Counted from the stretch's first letter, positions 24,909 through 34,102 are shown. The stretch: 64,000 nucleotides of DNA from Verrucomicrobia bacterium 12-59-8 (GCA_002279765.1 NCCR01000012.1:21897-85896); one strand, 5' to 3'. Numbers and translations are program-made. The notes: generated from the letters alone by a model not told the origin.

Positions 24909-25994
24909 TCAATGCTCGTCCTTCTTCGCGGCAGCCTTCGGTTTCAGCGAGGGCGTGAAGCCGTACTTGTCACCCGCCTGATGCAGACATTTCACGATGT
25001 TGGTCTCTTCAAATTCCAACGCCTCCTCCAGCCGGAGTCCCGTAGTCCGGGGCAGCTTGTCCGCTTTGCGCTCACGCACCATAGTGAGTGTGCGGGCGAG
25101 TTCCGTGCCGGGTTTGTCGGGAAAGGTGGCCCAGTAGGTCGGTTTGAGACAGGGAATGTCGAGCGGATCCCTCGTGATCATCTCCAGGTGGTAGTCGATC
25201 TGCGGATTGTACTTCTCAAACAAGGCAAACATGCGCGGCAGGTCCAAGATGCCCTCGCCCAGCGGCACTTCGGCCAGCAGAAAGCCCGTCGGCGTCTCCT
25301 GCACGGCCATGTCCTTGATATGCGTGGTCACCGCGAAGGGAGCGAGCGTCTCGACCACCGTCATCGGATCTTCCAGCAGGGCGATGCTGTTTCCCGTATC
25401 CACACACGCACCCATGTGCGGGCTGCTGAGACGGCCCAGCATCTCCGCAAGTTCCGCAGATTGGAAATCCTTGTGGTTTTCGATGCCAATCTTCACCTTC
25501 TGCCGCTTTGCAACCGGCTCCGCGAGTTGCATCGACTTGAACGCCCCATCCTTCCAGTGCCTGAAATCCTCCACGCTGGAAAATAGCTCGTAGCGCCGGC
25601 CACCCGTGGCGGAACGAAAAATCGTAGCCCCCGCTTCCTTGGCGATGCGCACTTCCTGCTCGAAGCGCCCCACATCGTTCTCGTTCTTCGGCAGCGTGAT
25701 GCTGCCCTCCAGCTTCATACTATAGGATTCACAGGTGGCGCGCACCTTCCCGGCAAACTCACTCGTCCAACCACCCACCAGCGTCTGCAACCCGCCCACA
25801 CCCAGATCCCGCACATGATCCAGCACATCCAGCGCATGCTCAAACGGCGGATACTTGATGTTCGAGTACTTCCCCTGCCACCGCTTCCAGTACGAATGAA
25901 TCACAATCCCCATCTTCTTCCCCCGCAGGGCTCCCGATGAAGGCAGCGCAGCCGCGAAAGCAGCAGCAGAGGTGAGAAAAGTACGGCGGGTCAT
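24909..25994 (-). CDS. Secreted sugar phosphate isomerase/epimerase (TIM barrel, AP-endonuclease-2 family)
   Basis: A 361-residue protein with a twin-arginine-type signal (M-T-R-R-T-F-L-T-S-A-A-A-F-A). The mature protein has the xylose-isomerase-like TIM-barrel pattern. There is V-G-G-L-Q-T-L-V-G-G-W in the early barrel, then V-K-I-G-I-E-N-H-K-D-F with Glu and His in a metal-binding position, and G-A-C-V-D-T-G-N-S-I-A-L-L-E-D, with the conserved D-T-G-N. Such enzymes isomerise or epimerise sugars or their derivatives, and in PVC bacteria many are exported. Substrate unknown. The start has the twin-Arg motif right after it. The C-terminus ends with a Lys-rich tail. Confidence 0.84.
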   Translation of the reverse strand: MTRRTFLTSAAAFAAALPSSGALRGKKMGIVIHSYWKRWQGKYSNIKYPPFEHALDVLDHVRDLGVGGLQTLVGGWTSEFAGKVRATCESYSMKLEGSITLPKNENDVGRFEQEVRIAKEAGATIFRSATGGRRYELFSSVEDFRHWKDGAFKSMQLAEPVAKRQKVKIGIENHKDFQSAELAEMLGRLSSPHMGACVDTGNSIALLEDPMTVVETLAPFAVTTHIKDMAVQETPTGFLLAEVPLGEGILDLPRMFALFEKYNPQIDYHLEMITRDPLDIPCLKPTYWATFPDKPGTELARTLTMVRERKADKLPRTTGLRLEEALEFEETNIVKCLHQAGDKYGFTPSLKPKAAAKKDEH

Positions 25995-26166
25995 GAGGCT
26001 TCAGTGAACGTGCATCTAAAGGAAATCATTTCTCTCACTTGATCAGCAATCTTCCTGCCGAGACAACCATTCGTGTATTTAGATTTGAAACCCAGTCAGA
26101 CAATAACTCGCTGAAAAGGCTCTCCTACACGCCACCACTCCTCAAAACAAAGAACAGAAGAGATGA

Positions 26167-27081
26167 TCACTCGCCTTTCTTTTTTTTATCGAACCGCGTG
26201 CTCCACTGCTCCAGAGCAAAATCTTTGCTGATATAGGTTTCGATGTTTTCAAGCACTGTCTCCAGCCGGTTGGCGTAACCTTCGGGCAAAAGTGGGGCGA
26301 TGTCACGCATGCGGCGCCGAATGTCTCCGGGCAGAGTAGCGGCAGCCTCATGCACTTTCTCCGACTGAACGGCGATGGAAGTCAGCTCTTTGTCAGATAG
26401 CGCGGTAAAGGCTTGCACGCCTATCTCAGCAAATCGCCTGAGCTCTTCGATCGCCTTCCCATAACGCGCCACGAAATACACACTAACTTCCGACTGCAGG
26501 CGGCAAACTAGCGCGTTAGCGGCCTCGCCCAGCGGTTTGCCAACATCTGCACTGAGTCCTTGCTTTAGGCCATCGCCTAAGGACAGCACCTTGCGAAAGA
26601 TCAGCGGTGAATAACCGTCCTTCACCAGCCAGTCCAGCAGCCGAGTGAGCGGATTGAACAGCGCAAGCCCACCTTGCAGGCGTTGGGAGCGAAGCGATAC
26701 CGCAGCCATTTGGCTGCTCACGAAGGCGGTAGCAGGAGTTTCGGCCCATGCAGTGATCGCAATCGAAAGCGCGTTGGACGACTCATTCGAAAGCTCCGTT
26801 AATATCGAATCCAGAGTGGTCGTCGCTGGATATCGCTTCTGCAACTCGCGCACCGTAGTTGTCGCTCCGACGATCAAGGGGTAGCCGCTCTTAATTGCCT
26901 CGTGGAGTTCTAGCCATTCGCTCAAAAACGATCCCAAATCCTCCCGCAACATCTTAGCTTTCTTCTCAGCCAGTTCGCGGTTGTATCGTTTGAATCCCAC
27001 AACCAAAGTTATTACTGCGACGAGGCTTGAAACAGCTGTGGCGACAGGGGCGAATTCGGTTAGCAGGGACATCGAAACCAT
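26167..27081 (-). CDS. Membrane protein of unknown function (single N-terminal helix)
   Basis: A 304-residue protein with one hydrophobic segment at residues about 10-26 (V-A-T-A-V-S-S-L-V-A-V-I-T-L-V-V-G-F), then a charged region (R-E-L-A-E-K-K-A-K-M) and long helical stretches without recognised motifs. It may be anchored in the inner membrane with its bulk in the cytoplasm. ATG 27081 is preferred over the longer frame because it starts just before the helix; an A-A-G-G-A-like stretch lies about 15 bp upstream. The DNA here is visibly more A+T-rich than its neighbours, with AT-rich flanks, which suggests acquired DNA. No family was recognised. Confidence 0.65.
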   Translation of the reverse strand: MVSMSLLTEFAPVATAVSSLVAVITLVVGFKRYNRELAEKKAKMLREDLGSFLSEWLELHEAIKSGYPLIVGATTTVRELQKRYPATTTLDSILTELSNESSNALSIAITAWAETPATAFVSSQMAAVSLRSQRLQGGLALFNPLTRLLDWLVKDGYSPLIFRKVLSLGDGLKQGLSADVGKPLGEAANALVCRLQSEVSVYFVARYGKAIEELRRFAEIGVQAFTALSDKELTSIAVQSEKVHEAAATLPGDIRRRMRDIAPLLPEGYANRLETVLENIETYISKDFALEQWSTRFDKKKKGE

Positions 27082-27191
27082 TGATAAAGAAAATTCCTTC
27101 CTAGGCAAGCAGTTGAATCTCAGATCTGCAAACAGATGTGTGCGGTAGTTTTTTAACCCTGATTTAATGTGGGACAATTTCCGCGAATCAC

Positions 27192-28159
27192 TCACCTCAC
27201 CACCCCGCCCACCCACTCCGGCTGCCGCTTCGCCAGGCACTCAGAAAGCCACCGCACCAGATCGGCCACGGAATCATGCTTCTTCCGCAACGTATTGAGC
27301 GCCGACCAGTCAAGCGTCGGGCGCGATGTCGGCAGCGTGATCTTCTGAATGCGCAGCAGATTGTGCACCGCCTCAAACTCCGCAGCACTCATCGCGCGCA
27401 GCTCCTTCGCCGAGGGCAAATCATCCAGCACGGTCAGCGGAATCCCGAGACTGCTGATGCCCACGCCAAACTGATGCCCAAGGCTCCGCAGAGCATCCAC
27501 GAGCGCCTCGTCATTCAAGCCTTCCGCGATCACAATCTCACTCTGCAGCGTCCAACGTGTGGCGCTGAGCGCCTGGAAAAAGTCGGCGCTGAAGGTGTCC
27601 GGCGCCACGCTGAGCTTGAGCTGCACCCCGGCCAGTCCCACTTCGGGGCCCCCGAGATGTCGGCGCAGGTCGAGCATCGCCGCATCAAATCGCGGCGCAT
27701 CATCACTGCCCGTATCGAGATCCCAGTCCGCGACCACTAAATCAGGAATGTCCCATTCACCTTCCATGCTGGGCGTGCCGCTGCTGTTGCGGTTGAGCAG
27801 GAAGGGATAGCGCGAGCGCTGAAGACAGAGCCGCTCATAGATGGCCACCATACGGAGGTAGCGCGACCAGCATTGATCGCTCTCGCCAATCTCGCTATCG
27901 AACAATCCCTGACGGCTGACACCGTTGCTGCCAGAGAGAGTTTTTTTCTGCCGCTGATAGTACCCCTGGCCCTGATCCACCTTCGCGATGGGCGACGTGG
28001 GATCGTAGCTGAGGATGGAAAAATGATAGCGCAGCGTGGCGTCGCGTCACCGAGACGCAGCCGCACAAGGCGGATGAGTTCGGTGCCCTTGATCGAGTCC
28101 GCAGGATCATGCGGTAGAATTTCGGGCAGCAGTAGTCGCAGTTGTTCGCGTAGGTTCAT
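27192..28159 (-). pseudogene. Frameshifted gene of unknown function (5-bp tandem duplication)
   Basis: Two overlapping reading frames on the minus strand join into one about 320-residue protein if one copy of a 5-bp tandem duplication (gcgtc gcgtc at 28039-28048 on the plus strand; GACGC twice on the coding strand) is removed. Removing it makes the codons before (L-R-L-G-D-A) run into T-L-R-Y-H-F-S-I-L-S-Y without interruption. With both copies the upstream part shifts into a meaningless frame and the downstream part meets a stop. The C-terminal half (L-R-R-H-L-G-G-P-E-V-G-L-A-G-V) shows no recognised domain. It is therefore a recently broken gene, or a slippage-regulated one. Its start would be the ATG at 28159. 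Confidence 0.75.
28039..28048. repeat. 5-bp tandem duplication causing a frameshift
   Basis: GCGTC occurs twice head to tail on the plus strand. Deleting one copy restores one long open frame in the overlying minus-strand gene. This could be a mutation fixed in this strain, a sequencing or assembly error, or a slippage site. Confidence 0.7.
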
Positions 28160-28219
28160 CCTTGGTGCTGTGGTACAGCATGGCTGCGAAGCAGTTGTCT
28201 CGTCAACAACAGAAACACA

Positions 28220-28936
28220 TCAGCCGCGGCGCTCCTCACGAATCACATAGCGGGTGCGCCTGCTGTTCAACCAGCGCACACCAAACATGTCCATCGTAGC
28301 GCGCAGCGCCCGGTTGCCAAAGCCGTACTTGCTCACGCCATGGATGCGCGGGCGGTGGTTCACCGGCATTTCGGTCACGCGCCAGCCCATGTTGCGGATC
28401 AGGGCGGGAATGAAACGGTGCATGCCGTTGAAAAGCAGCAACGCCTCGCGGCAGTCGCGGCGCATGACCTTGAGCGTGCAGCCCGTGTCGCGCACGTGAT
28501 CACCGACAAAGCGAGAACGCACGAAATTGGCGATGCGGCTCTGCAGCCGCTTGAACGTCGTGTCCTTGCGCTTCGCACGGTAGCCGCAGACGAGGTCAAA
28601 GCCGCCGCCTTCGTCAAGCTTGTCGATCATGGCGGGAATGTCGGCGGGGTCATTTTGCAGATCACCGTCGAGCGTGACGATCACATCCCCCAGCGCGGCA
28701 TAGATGCCAGCGTGCATGGCGGCGCTCTGGCCGCTGTTTTTTTCAAAAACGATCAAGCGCACCCGCTCGCCACGCTGCACTCGGGCGAGCGTCTGATCCT
28801 TCGAGCCGTCATCGACGAGCACCAGTTCATAATCTCGGCCGTTCAGCGCCGCGTCGATCTGCTTCTGCATCTCCACGACATTGTCCTCCTCATTGTACAG
28901 GGGCACGACTATGGAAATGGCGGGAGACGAAGGCAT
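28220..28936 (-). CDS. DPM1-like family 2 glycosyltransferase
   Basis: A 238-residue GT-A enzyme. It opens with A-I-S-I-V-V-P-L-Y-N-E-E-D-N-V, then V-L-V-D-D-G-S-K-D-Q-T, and the metal-binding D-G-D-L-Q-N-D-P. A Q-S-A-A-M-H-A-G motif and a D-T-G-C-T-L-K-V-M-R loop fit the dolichol-phosphate-mannose synthase (DPM1) group, which moves a sugar from a nucleotide donor to a polyprenyl phosphate. There are no added transmembrane helices, like the soluble DPM1 type. ATG 28936 begins the conserved block. The preceding gene on the same strand is a membrane GT39-like glycosyltransferase (gap 19 bp), which would use the lipid-linked sugar on the periplasmic side, so together they look like a two-step glycan or lipid-modification unit. 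Confidence 0.88.
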   Translation of the reverse strand: MPSSPAISIVVPLYNEEDNVVEMQKQIDAALNGRDYELVLVDDGSKDQTLARVQRGERVRLIVFEKNSGQSAAMHAGIYAALGDVIVTLDGDLQNDPADIPAMIDKLDEGGGFDLVCGYRAKRKDTTFKRLQSRIANFVRSRFVGDHVRDTGCTLKVMRRDCREALLLFNGMHRFIPALIRNMGWRVTEMPVNHRPRIHGVSKYGFGNRALRATMDMFGVRWLNSRRTRYVIREERRG

Positions 28937-28955
28937 GGGCGTGGGGAAAAGGGCG

Positions 28956-30443
28956 TCAAGAGTCGGGCGGACGATAATTGTGGCAAGCAAAGATTTTCAG
29001 CCATCGCACCTCATTCCCGGCATGCATGCCCCGGGCGACGGCGAGCAGTTCGGTGCGCTGGAACCGATTTTTCACCGAATCGGGCACGGCACCGGCCTCT
29101 CGCTCCTCAGTGACATAGAGCGCACTGCGGCCCGCGAATGAGCGCAGCTCGTTAGCCGGAGACTGCACCGGTTCGGTCCGGCCGAGATAGTAATCGAGCT
29201 CGACGGCGAGCGGCCAGTCACCAGCGAGGACAAACCATCTCCCACCTCCGCCGGCCTGCTCCAGCACGGCGGAGACGACTCTGGCGCTCTCGCGCCAGCC
29301 GCGCATGCTCTTGGACGGATCAGCGGTGAATGCATGGCTCCAGTCGGTCGCGGCGCTGGGATGGGGTGAGAAATGCCAGGTCAGCCCCATCGTTCGGGGC
29401 AGGTCCGTTTGCAGCAGAAAGGCGCTTTGCAGGGCGGCCAGCAAGATGGCGACAGTACGCAGGCTGATCTTCTGCTCGATCACCGCCGTGCGGGCCACCG
29501 TGCTGCGATGCGCGAGGAGCACCGCCGCAAAGAGCATCCACACCATGCCGCCCATGTCCGGCCAGCATTCATGCGGGCCATAGAAGAGGTCGATTCCCGC
29601 CAGCGGCAGCAGCATCGCCATGGGCATGCTGCGGTGGGACAGCAGCATGCCGCTCGTGCATCCCGCACGCACGCTCAGCACGAAAAAGATGAGCAGCAGA
29701 GGGGAAGCGAGGACGATCCAGCGGATCAAATTCGGCACCAGCCGCCACTCGGGCAGCCAGTGTCCCGCAGCAAACACCGGCCAGCCATGACCTCCCTGCC
29801 AGATCAGCCAGCACAGCACCATCACTGACCAAGCAGCCAATATCCCCCTCAATCCCGAACTCCGCAAATGAGGCCGCATGTGTCTGGGCAGGGCAAAGAC
29901 ACACGCCACCGCTGCCATCACAGCAAAGGCAGGCGGTTGTACCAGCACCATGGCCGCCACACACGCCGCCGCAGCCCACCACACACTGTGTACCGGATTT
30001 GCCTGCCGCAGCGCTCTGCGCATGCACAATGCCGCCGCTGGCACGAGCACACAGGCAAAAGTCGCAGGAGTCAGTGTGACAGCGGCAAGATTGAAGGCAG
30101 GCAACACATTCACGATCACCACCGCCCAGCCCGCGATCTGCTCATCAAACAAGTCACACGCCAGCCGCCACACCAGCAGGGATGCCGCCAGCGCCAGCAG
30201 AGGCGCAAAGAACCGCACACCAAACTCACCCGCCCCGCCGATCAGCATGCCCAGCCTGGCAACGAGCGGCACCAGCGGCCCAATCTCGAAAAAATCGCCC
30301 CACAGCCCATGTTTGAGACGAAAAACCGCCAGCGCCTCGTCTGGCGCGAGTTCCAGCGTCGGCAGCAGCGCCCAGCGCCAGAGCGTGAGCAGGCCGAGGG
30401 CAGCAAAGAGAAAGCGCTGGCGCTGCATGGTGGATGAGCGCAT
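28956..30443 (-). CDS. GT39/ArnT-like polytopic membrane glycosyltransferase
   Basis: A 495-residue integral membrane protein with about ten hydrophobic helices. An early loop, L-A-P-D-E-A-L-A-V-F-R, carries the acidic D-E pair typical of GT39/GT83 membrane mannosyl-, glucosyl- and aminoarabinosyltransferases, which take a sugar from a polyprenyl-phosphate donor in the outer leaflet. The hydrophobic core includes P-A-F-N-L-A-A-V-T-L-T-P. A C-terminal soluble part lies from about residue 370. It is 19 bp before the DPM1-like gene, which would make its donor. The acceptor may be lipid A, a glycan or a protein and is not known. An ATG at 30428 is an alternative start. Confidence 0.75.
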   Translation of the reverse strand: MRSSTMQRQRFLFAALGLLTLWRWALLPTLELAPDEALAVFRLKHGLWGDFFEIGPLVPLVARLGMLIGGAGEFGVRFFAPLLALAASLLVWRLACDLFDEQIAGWAVVIVNVLPAFNLAAVTLTPATFACVLVPAAALCMRRALRQANPVHSVWWAAAACVAAMVLVQPPAFAVMAAVACVFALPRHMRPHLRSSGLRGILAAWSVMVLCWLIWQGGHGWPVFAAGHWLPEWRLVPNLIRWIVLASPLLLIFFVLSVRAGCTSGMLLSHRSMPMAMLLPLAGIDLFYGPHECWPDMGGMVWMLFAAVLLAHRSTVARTAVIEQKISLRTVAILLAALQSAFLLQTDLPRTMGLTWHFSPHPSAATDWSHAFTADPSKSMRGWRESARVVSAVLEQAGGGGRWFVLAGDWPLAVELDYYLGRTEPVQSPANELRSFAGRSALYVTEEREAGAVPDSVKNRFQRTELLAVARGMHAGNEVRWLKIFACHNYRPPDS

Positions 30444-30498
30444 TGAATAGAGGACGCCGCCGACAAGTCAAAGTGTCGTCTCCTATCCCCCCAACCTT

Positions 30499-31191
30499 AT
30501 GAAACGCCTCTTCCTGCTCCCGCTGCTGCTTGCGTCCGCGCTCCGTGCCGAGGATGCCCAGCCAAAAACCGCCGAGGAAATCATTCGCATCGTGCGGCTG
30601 AGCTATGCGCTCCAGAATCACAAAATGAACGGCGAACTGCGCGACGACGCCACCGGCCGCACCGAGCCGCTGACGCTGACGATGGAAAACAAGGTCATGC
30701 GCTTTCTGTTCAAGAACCCTCCCCCTGAGATCGTGCATCTGGATCTGAACACCGAGCCAGCCACACTTTATCAGGTACGGCAAGGCGGCTCATCCGTGGT
30801 GCCCGGCAGCCAGCATGGCGACAAAGTGCGCGGCATGGAGTTCAACTACGAAGACCTTTCCCTCGGCTTCCTCTACTGGCCGCGTCCCCAGCTCATGGGC
30901 GAAGACCGCGTCAGCGGCCAGAAATGCTGGATTGTGCGTGTAACCAACCCAAGCAGCCAGGGCCCCTACTACGTCGTGGACCTCTGGGTGCATCAGGGCA
31001 GCGGCGGCGCGGCGAAGATGGCCGCCTTTGATCGCAACAGCAAGATCGTGAAGCGCTACCAAGTAACGAAAGTGCAGAAAGTGGATGGTGCCACGACCTT
31101 GAAGGAGCTGCGGATTGAATCCATCAATCCCGCCAACGGCGAGGTCAAAGGCCGCACCTACATGACATTGGATGATCCTGTGAAGAAATAA
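30499..31191 (+). CDS. LolA-like outer-membrane lipoprotein-sorting protein
   Basis: A 230-residue exported protein with a signal peptide ending about residue 18 (A-L-R-A|E-D). The mature part starts T-A-E-E-I-I-R-I-V-R-L-S-Y and has the curved beta-sheet look of the LolA/LolB fold: paired strands E-P-L-T-L-T-M-E-N-K-V and P-P-E-I-V-H-L-D-L-N, then M-E-F-N-Y-E-D-L-S-L-G-F and I-V-K-R-Y-Q-V-T-K-V. These are typical of the 'outer membrane lipoprotein-sorting protein' family (TP0789-like) rather than classical LolA. It may carry a lipoprotein or lipid through the periplasm. It precedes an RNA methyltransferase gene by 8 bp, so cotranscription is likely, though a functional link is not evident. 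Confidence 0.8.
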   Translation: MKRLFLLPLLLASALRAEDAQPKTAEEIIRIVRLSYALQNHKMNGELRDDATGRTEPLTLTMENKVMRFLFKNPPPEIVHLDLNTEPATLYQVRQGGSSVVPGSQHGDKVRGMEFNYEDLSLGFLYWPRPQLMGEDRVSGQKCWIVRVTNPSSQGPYYVVDLWVHQGSGGAAKMAAFDRNSKIVKRYQVTKVQKVDGATTLKELRIESINPANGEVKGRTYMTLDDPVKK

Positions 31192-31199
31192 CGCGACGC

Positions 31200-32411
31200 A
31201 TGCAACCGCCGCGCAAATTCACTCCCCATCCCTTCGCCTATCATCAGGAGTTGGACGTCCGCATCGAAAGCCTCACCAACGAGGGCGCGGGAGTCGCCCG
31301 AGTCGATGGCTGGGTCATCTTCGTTCCCTTCACACTCGCCGGAGAGCTGGTGAAGTGCCGCGTCTTCCGCAATCACAAGAACTACAGCGAGGCCGACTTC
31401 GTAGAAGTCATCGAACCGTCTCCAAACCGCGTCCCACCACAGTGTGCCCTCTTCAGCCAGTGCGGCGGCTGCCAGTACCAGCACCTCTCCTATGAGGAGC
31501 AGTTGCTCTCAAAGCAGCGCCAGGTGGCCGAACTGCTCAAGCACATGGCCAAGATCGAGCACCCCGTATGCCCGGTGATCCCCTCACCCGTTCAATACGG
31601 CTATCGCTCCAAGATCACCCCTCACTTCCAGCGCCCGAAGGAGGGCGGCATCGGTGCCATCGGTTTCCTACGCGCCCGCACGCGCAATGCCATGGTCGAT
31701 GTCGAGCAGTGCCCCATTGCCATGCCCGAACTCAACGCGCAGCTCGCCAGCGTGCGTGAGCGCGCCCGTGCAAACTCCGCTGAGTTTAAAAACGGTGCCA
31801 CGCTTCTCATGCGCGCCGCCAGCAACGGCGTCCTCACCCGGCCCGATGAAATCGCCATCGAGGACGTGGACGGCGTCCGCTTCGAGTTTCAGGCCGGCGA
31901 CTTCTTCCAGAACAATCCCTTCATCCTGCCCAAGTTCGTCCGCCACGCCATCGACGAAGCCAAAGCCACCGGCGCGAAGCATCTCGTCGATGCCTACTGC
32001 GGCAGCGGCCTCTTCGCCATCAGTGCCGCACGGGACTTCGAAAATGTCATCGGCGTCGAAATCTCCGAAACCGCCGTCAAAAAGGCCGCGCACAATGCCG
32101 AGATCAATTCTCTCACCAACTGCCGCTTCATCGCCGCCGATGCCCAGCACGTTTTCAAAGACGTGCCCCATGCCGGAGCCGACACCGTGGTGATCATTGA
32201 TCCCCCGCGCGCCGGCAGCAGCCCCGAATTTTTGCAGCAGCTCTTCGCCTTCGGTCCCAAGGGCGTCGTTTACATCTCCTGCAATCCCGCCACGCAGATG
32301 CGAGATCTCGTGCTCTTCACCGAGGCCGGTTTCAAACTCGGCACCGTCCAGCCCTTCGATCTCTTCCCGCAGACCAAGCACCTCGAATGCGTCATGACGC
32401 TGAGCCGATGA
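31200..32411 (+). CDS. TrmA/RlmD-type RNA uracil-C5 methyltransferase
   Basis: A 403-residue class I methyltransferase of the TrmA/RumA/RlmCD group. Residues about 15-72 form a TRAM RNA-binding domain. An iron-sulfur cluster is indicated by C82, C88 and C91 (C-A-L-F-S-Q-C-G-G-C) with a fourth Cys in V-E-Q-C-P-I. The SAM site reads D-A-Y-C-G-S-G-L-F-A-I. The catalytic Cys is C360 in Y-I-S-C-N-P-A-T, which attacks uracil C6. The target (tRNA U54 or rRNA U1939/U747) cannot be decided. ATG 31200 follows the LolA-like stop by 8 bp, and its stop overlaps the alcohol dehydrogenase start in an ATGA, indicating coupling. Confidence 0.92.
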   Translation: MQPPRKFTPHPFAYHQELDVRIESLTNEGAGVARVDGWVIFVPFTLAGELVKCRVFRNHKNYSEADFVEVIEPSPNRVPPQCALFSQCGGCQYQHLSYEEQLLSKQRQVAELLKHMAKIEHPVCPVIPSPVQYGYRSKITPHFQRPKEGGIGAIGFLRARTRNAMVDVEQCPIAMPELNAQLASVRERARANSAEFKNGATLLMRAASNGVLTRPDEIAIEDVDGVRFEFQAGDFFQNNPFILPKFVRHAIDEAKATGAKHLVDAYCGSGLFAISAARDFENVIGVEISETAVKKAAHNAEINSLTNCRFIAADAQHVFKDVPHAGADTVVIIDPPRAGSSPEFLQQLFAFGPKGVVYISCNPATQMRDLVLFTEAGFKLGTVQPFDLFPQTKHLECVMTLSR

Positions 32412-33502
32412 ATCGTTTCGAATTCGCCACCGCCCAGCGCATCATTTTCGGACGCGGCGTGTTCCGCGAGCTACCCGATCTGTGCCGCAGCTTCGGCCAG
32501 CGAACCCTCCTCATCACCGGCAGCCGCCCGCAGCAATGGGAGGCGCGGCTTCCCCATGTGGGCGTTCACTCCATTCGCGGCGAACCCACCGTTGAAGACA
32601 TCCACAACGGCGTCGCGCTCGCCAAGCGACATGACGCCAATGTGATCGTCGCCATCGGCGGCGGCAGTGTGGTCGATGCCGGCAAAGCCATCGCCGCCAT
32701 GTGTATGCAGCCCGGCGATCTGATGCGCTACATCGAAGTCATCGGCTCAGGCCAGCCGCTTGACGCCGCCCCCCTGCCCTACATTGCCGTTCCCACCACG
32801 GCCGGCACCGGAGCCGAAGCCACACGCAACGCCGTCATCGCCAGCACGGAACACCGCGTCAAAGCCAGCCTGCGCCATGTCTCCCTGCTGCCGCGCATCG
32901 CCTTGATCGATCCCGAACTCGCAGCCGACGTCCCGCCAGCCGTCACCGCAGCCAGCGGCATGGATGCCCTCACGCAATGCCTCGAAGCCTTCGTCTGCTC
33001 TCGTGCTCAGCCGATGACAGACGCACTCTGCCTCGATGGCATCCAGCGCGCCGTGCGCTCCCTCGAACGCGCATTTGAAAACGGCCACGACCTCGACGCC
33101 CGTGAAGACATGGCCCTCTGCGCTCTCAACAGCGGCATCGCCCTCGCCAATGCTGGCCTCGGTGCCGTCCACGGCTTCGCCGCGCCCATCGGCGGCATGT
33201 TTCACGCGCCCCATGGCACCGTTTGCGCCGCCCTCCTCGCTCCCGTCTGGGAGGCGAACTCCAACCGCGTGCAAGACCGCACCAAGTTCGATCAAGTCGA
33301 TTCCATCCTCGGCGGCAATGCTGTGTCATACCTCCACGCCCTCACCAAACGTCTGCACATTCCAAAGCTCAGCCAGTGGGGTATTCAGGCCACCGATCTC
33401 GACGAAATCGCCCGCAAAGCTGCCGCCGCCAGCAGCATGAAAGCAAACCCGGTTTCACTCACGCATGAGGAGCTGACGGCGATCCTGCGCGAGGCCCTGT
33501 GA
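32408..33502 (+). CDS. Iron-containing alcohol dehydrogenase family protein
   Basis: A 364-residue type III alcohol dehydrogenase. The nucleotide loop is G-G-G-S-V-V-D-A-G-K-A, and the family motif T-T-A-G-T-G-A-E-A-T-R-N is intact. The metal ligands would be Asp in G-M-D-A-L-T-Q and His in A-V-H-G-F-A and F-H-A-P-H-G; in FucO and most relatives the residue four after the Asp is His, but it is Gln here, a variant I have seen in some subfamilies. The enzyme would interconvert an alcohol or keto acid with NAD(P)H; maleylacetate-reductase-like or phosphonate-type activity is possible. It is translationally coupled to the RNA methyltransferase gene. It ends next to the stop of the convergent gene with no spacer. 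Confidence 0.88.
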   Translation: MNRFEFATAQRIIFGRGVFRELPDLCRSFGQRTLLITGSRPQQWEARLPHVGVHSIRGEPTVEDIHNGVALAKRHDANVIVAIGGGSVVDAGKAIAAMCMQPGDLMRYIEVIGSGQPLDAAPLPYIAVPTTAGTGAEATRNAVIASTEHRVKASLRHVSLLPRIALIDPELAADVPPAVTAASGMDALTQCLEAFVCSRAQPMTDALCLDGIQRAVRSLERAFENGHDLDAREDMALCALNSGIALANAGLGAVHGFAAPIGGMFHAPHGTVCAALLAPVWEANSNRVQDRTKFDQVDSILGGNAVSYLHALTKRLHIPKLSQWGIQATDLDEIARKAAAASSMKANPVSLTHEELTAILREAL

Positions 33503-34102
33503 TCACTTGAAATTCGTTTTGAACTTTTCGCCCGGCTTCATACCAAGAAACTTAACCCGCAAATCGGGATGGGCTTGCAGGTGTCTCGAAAGTTCTGGGC
33601 AGTTTGTCTCAAAATGGAGGAACTGATTGTCGTCGGCAAACACGGCCATGATGTAATATTTGTACTCCTGCCCACCGACGTTGGTGTCGTCACGGTCGGA
33701 GTCATAGCGTGACGACAAAGAGGCGAATTCAATGCTGCGACGGGAGCCTTTGGAAACAGCGGGGATTCCCTTGGTCTCAGAGGTGGCAATGATGAGTTCT
33801 TCTTCGCCGCGCCGGTATTTGGCCGACGTCTCCATGGTCACCAGCAGGAAGGTGGCGGAGGCCGATGCCATGGGCTGCGTCTGCGCACTCTCGATGACAA
33901 CCTCCGGCGTCATGGTCATCGTCATCATATAGGTCGAACCTGCGACAGGACTGTTCCGCTTGCCCACTTTGGCCTGGATGTGCAACGACGGATATTTCCT
34001 GCCCAGTTCCGCCTTGATGGCTTTATCCGGCTGCTGCCCGGCAATATTCAGGCTGACGCTAATCAAGCCAATGATACCAATCCATATAGTTTTCTGGTTC
34101 AT
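33503..34102 (-). CDS. Secreted hypothetical protein
   Basis: A 199-residue protein with an N-terminal hydrophobic signal (residues about 5-22, T-I-W-I-G-I-I-G-L-I-S-V-S-L). The mature part is beta-rich with a K-R-N-S-P-V-A-G-S-T-Y-M-M-T-M-T-M-T strand run, a T-F-L-L-V-T-M-E-T-S-A-K-Y-R-R-G-E-E-E-L segment and a C-terminal L-R-V-K-F-L-G-M-K-P-G-E. No family was recognised. ATG 34102 is placed before the signal peptide; an upstream ATG at 34132 is less likely. The flanking DNA is A+T-richer than the neighbours. It ends exactly where the alcohol dehydrogenase stop begins on the other strand. Confidence 0.6.
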   Translation of the reverse strand: MNQKTIWIGIIGLISVSLNIAGQQPDKAIKAELGRKYPSLHIQAKVGKRNSPVAGSTYMMTMTMTPEVVIESAQTQPMASASATFLLVTMETSAKYRRGEEELIIATSETKGIPAVSKGSRRSIEFASLSSRYDSDRDDTNVGGQEYKYYIMAVFADDNQFLHFETNCPELSRHLQAHPDLRVKFLGMKPGEKFKTNFK

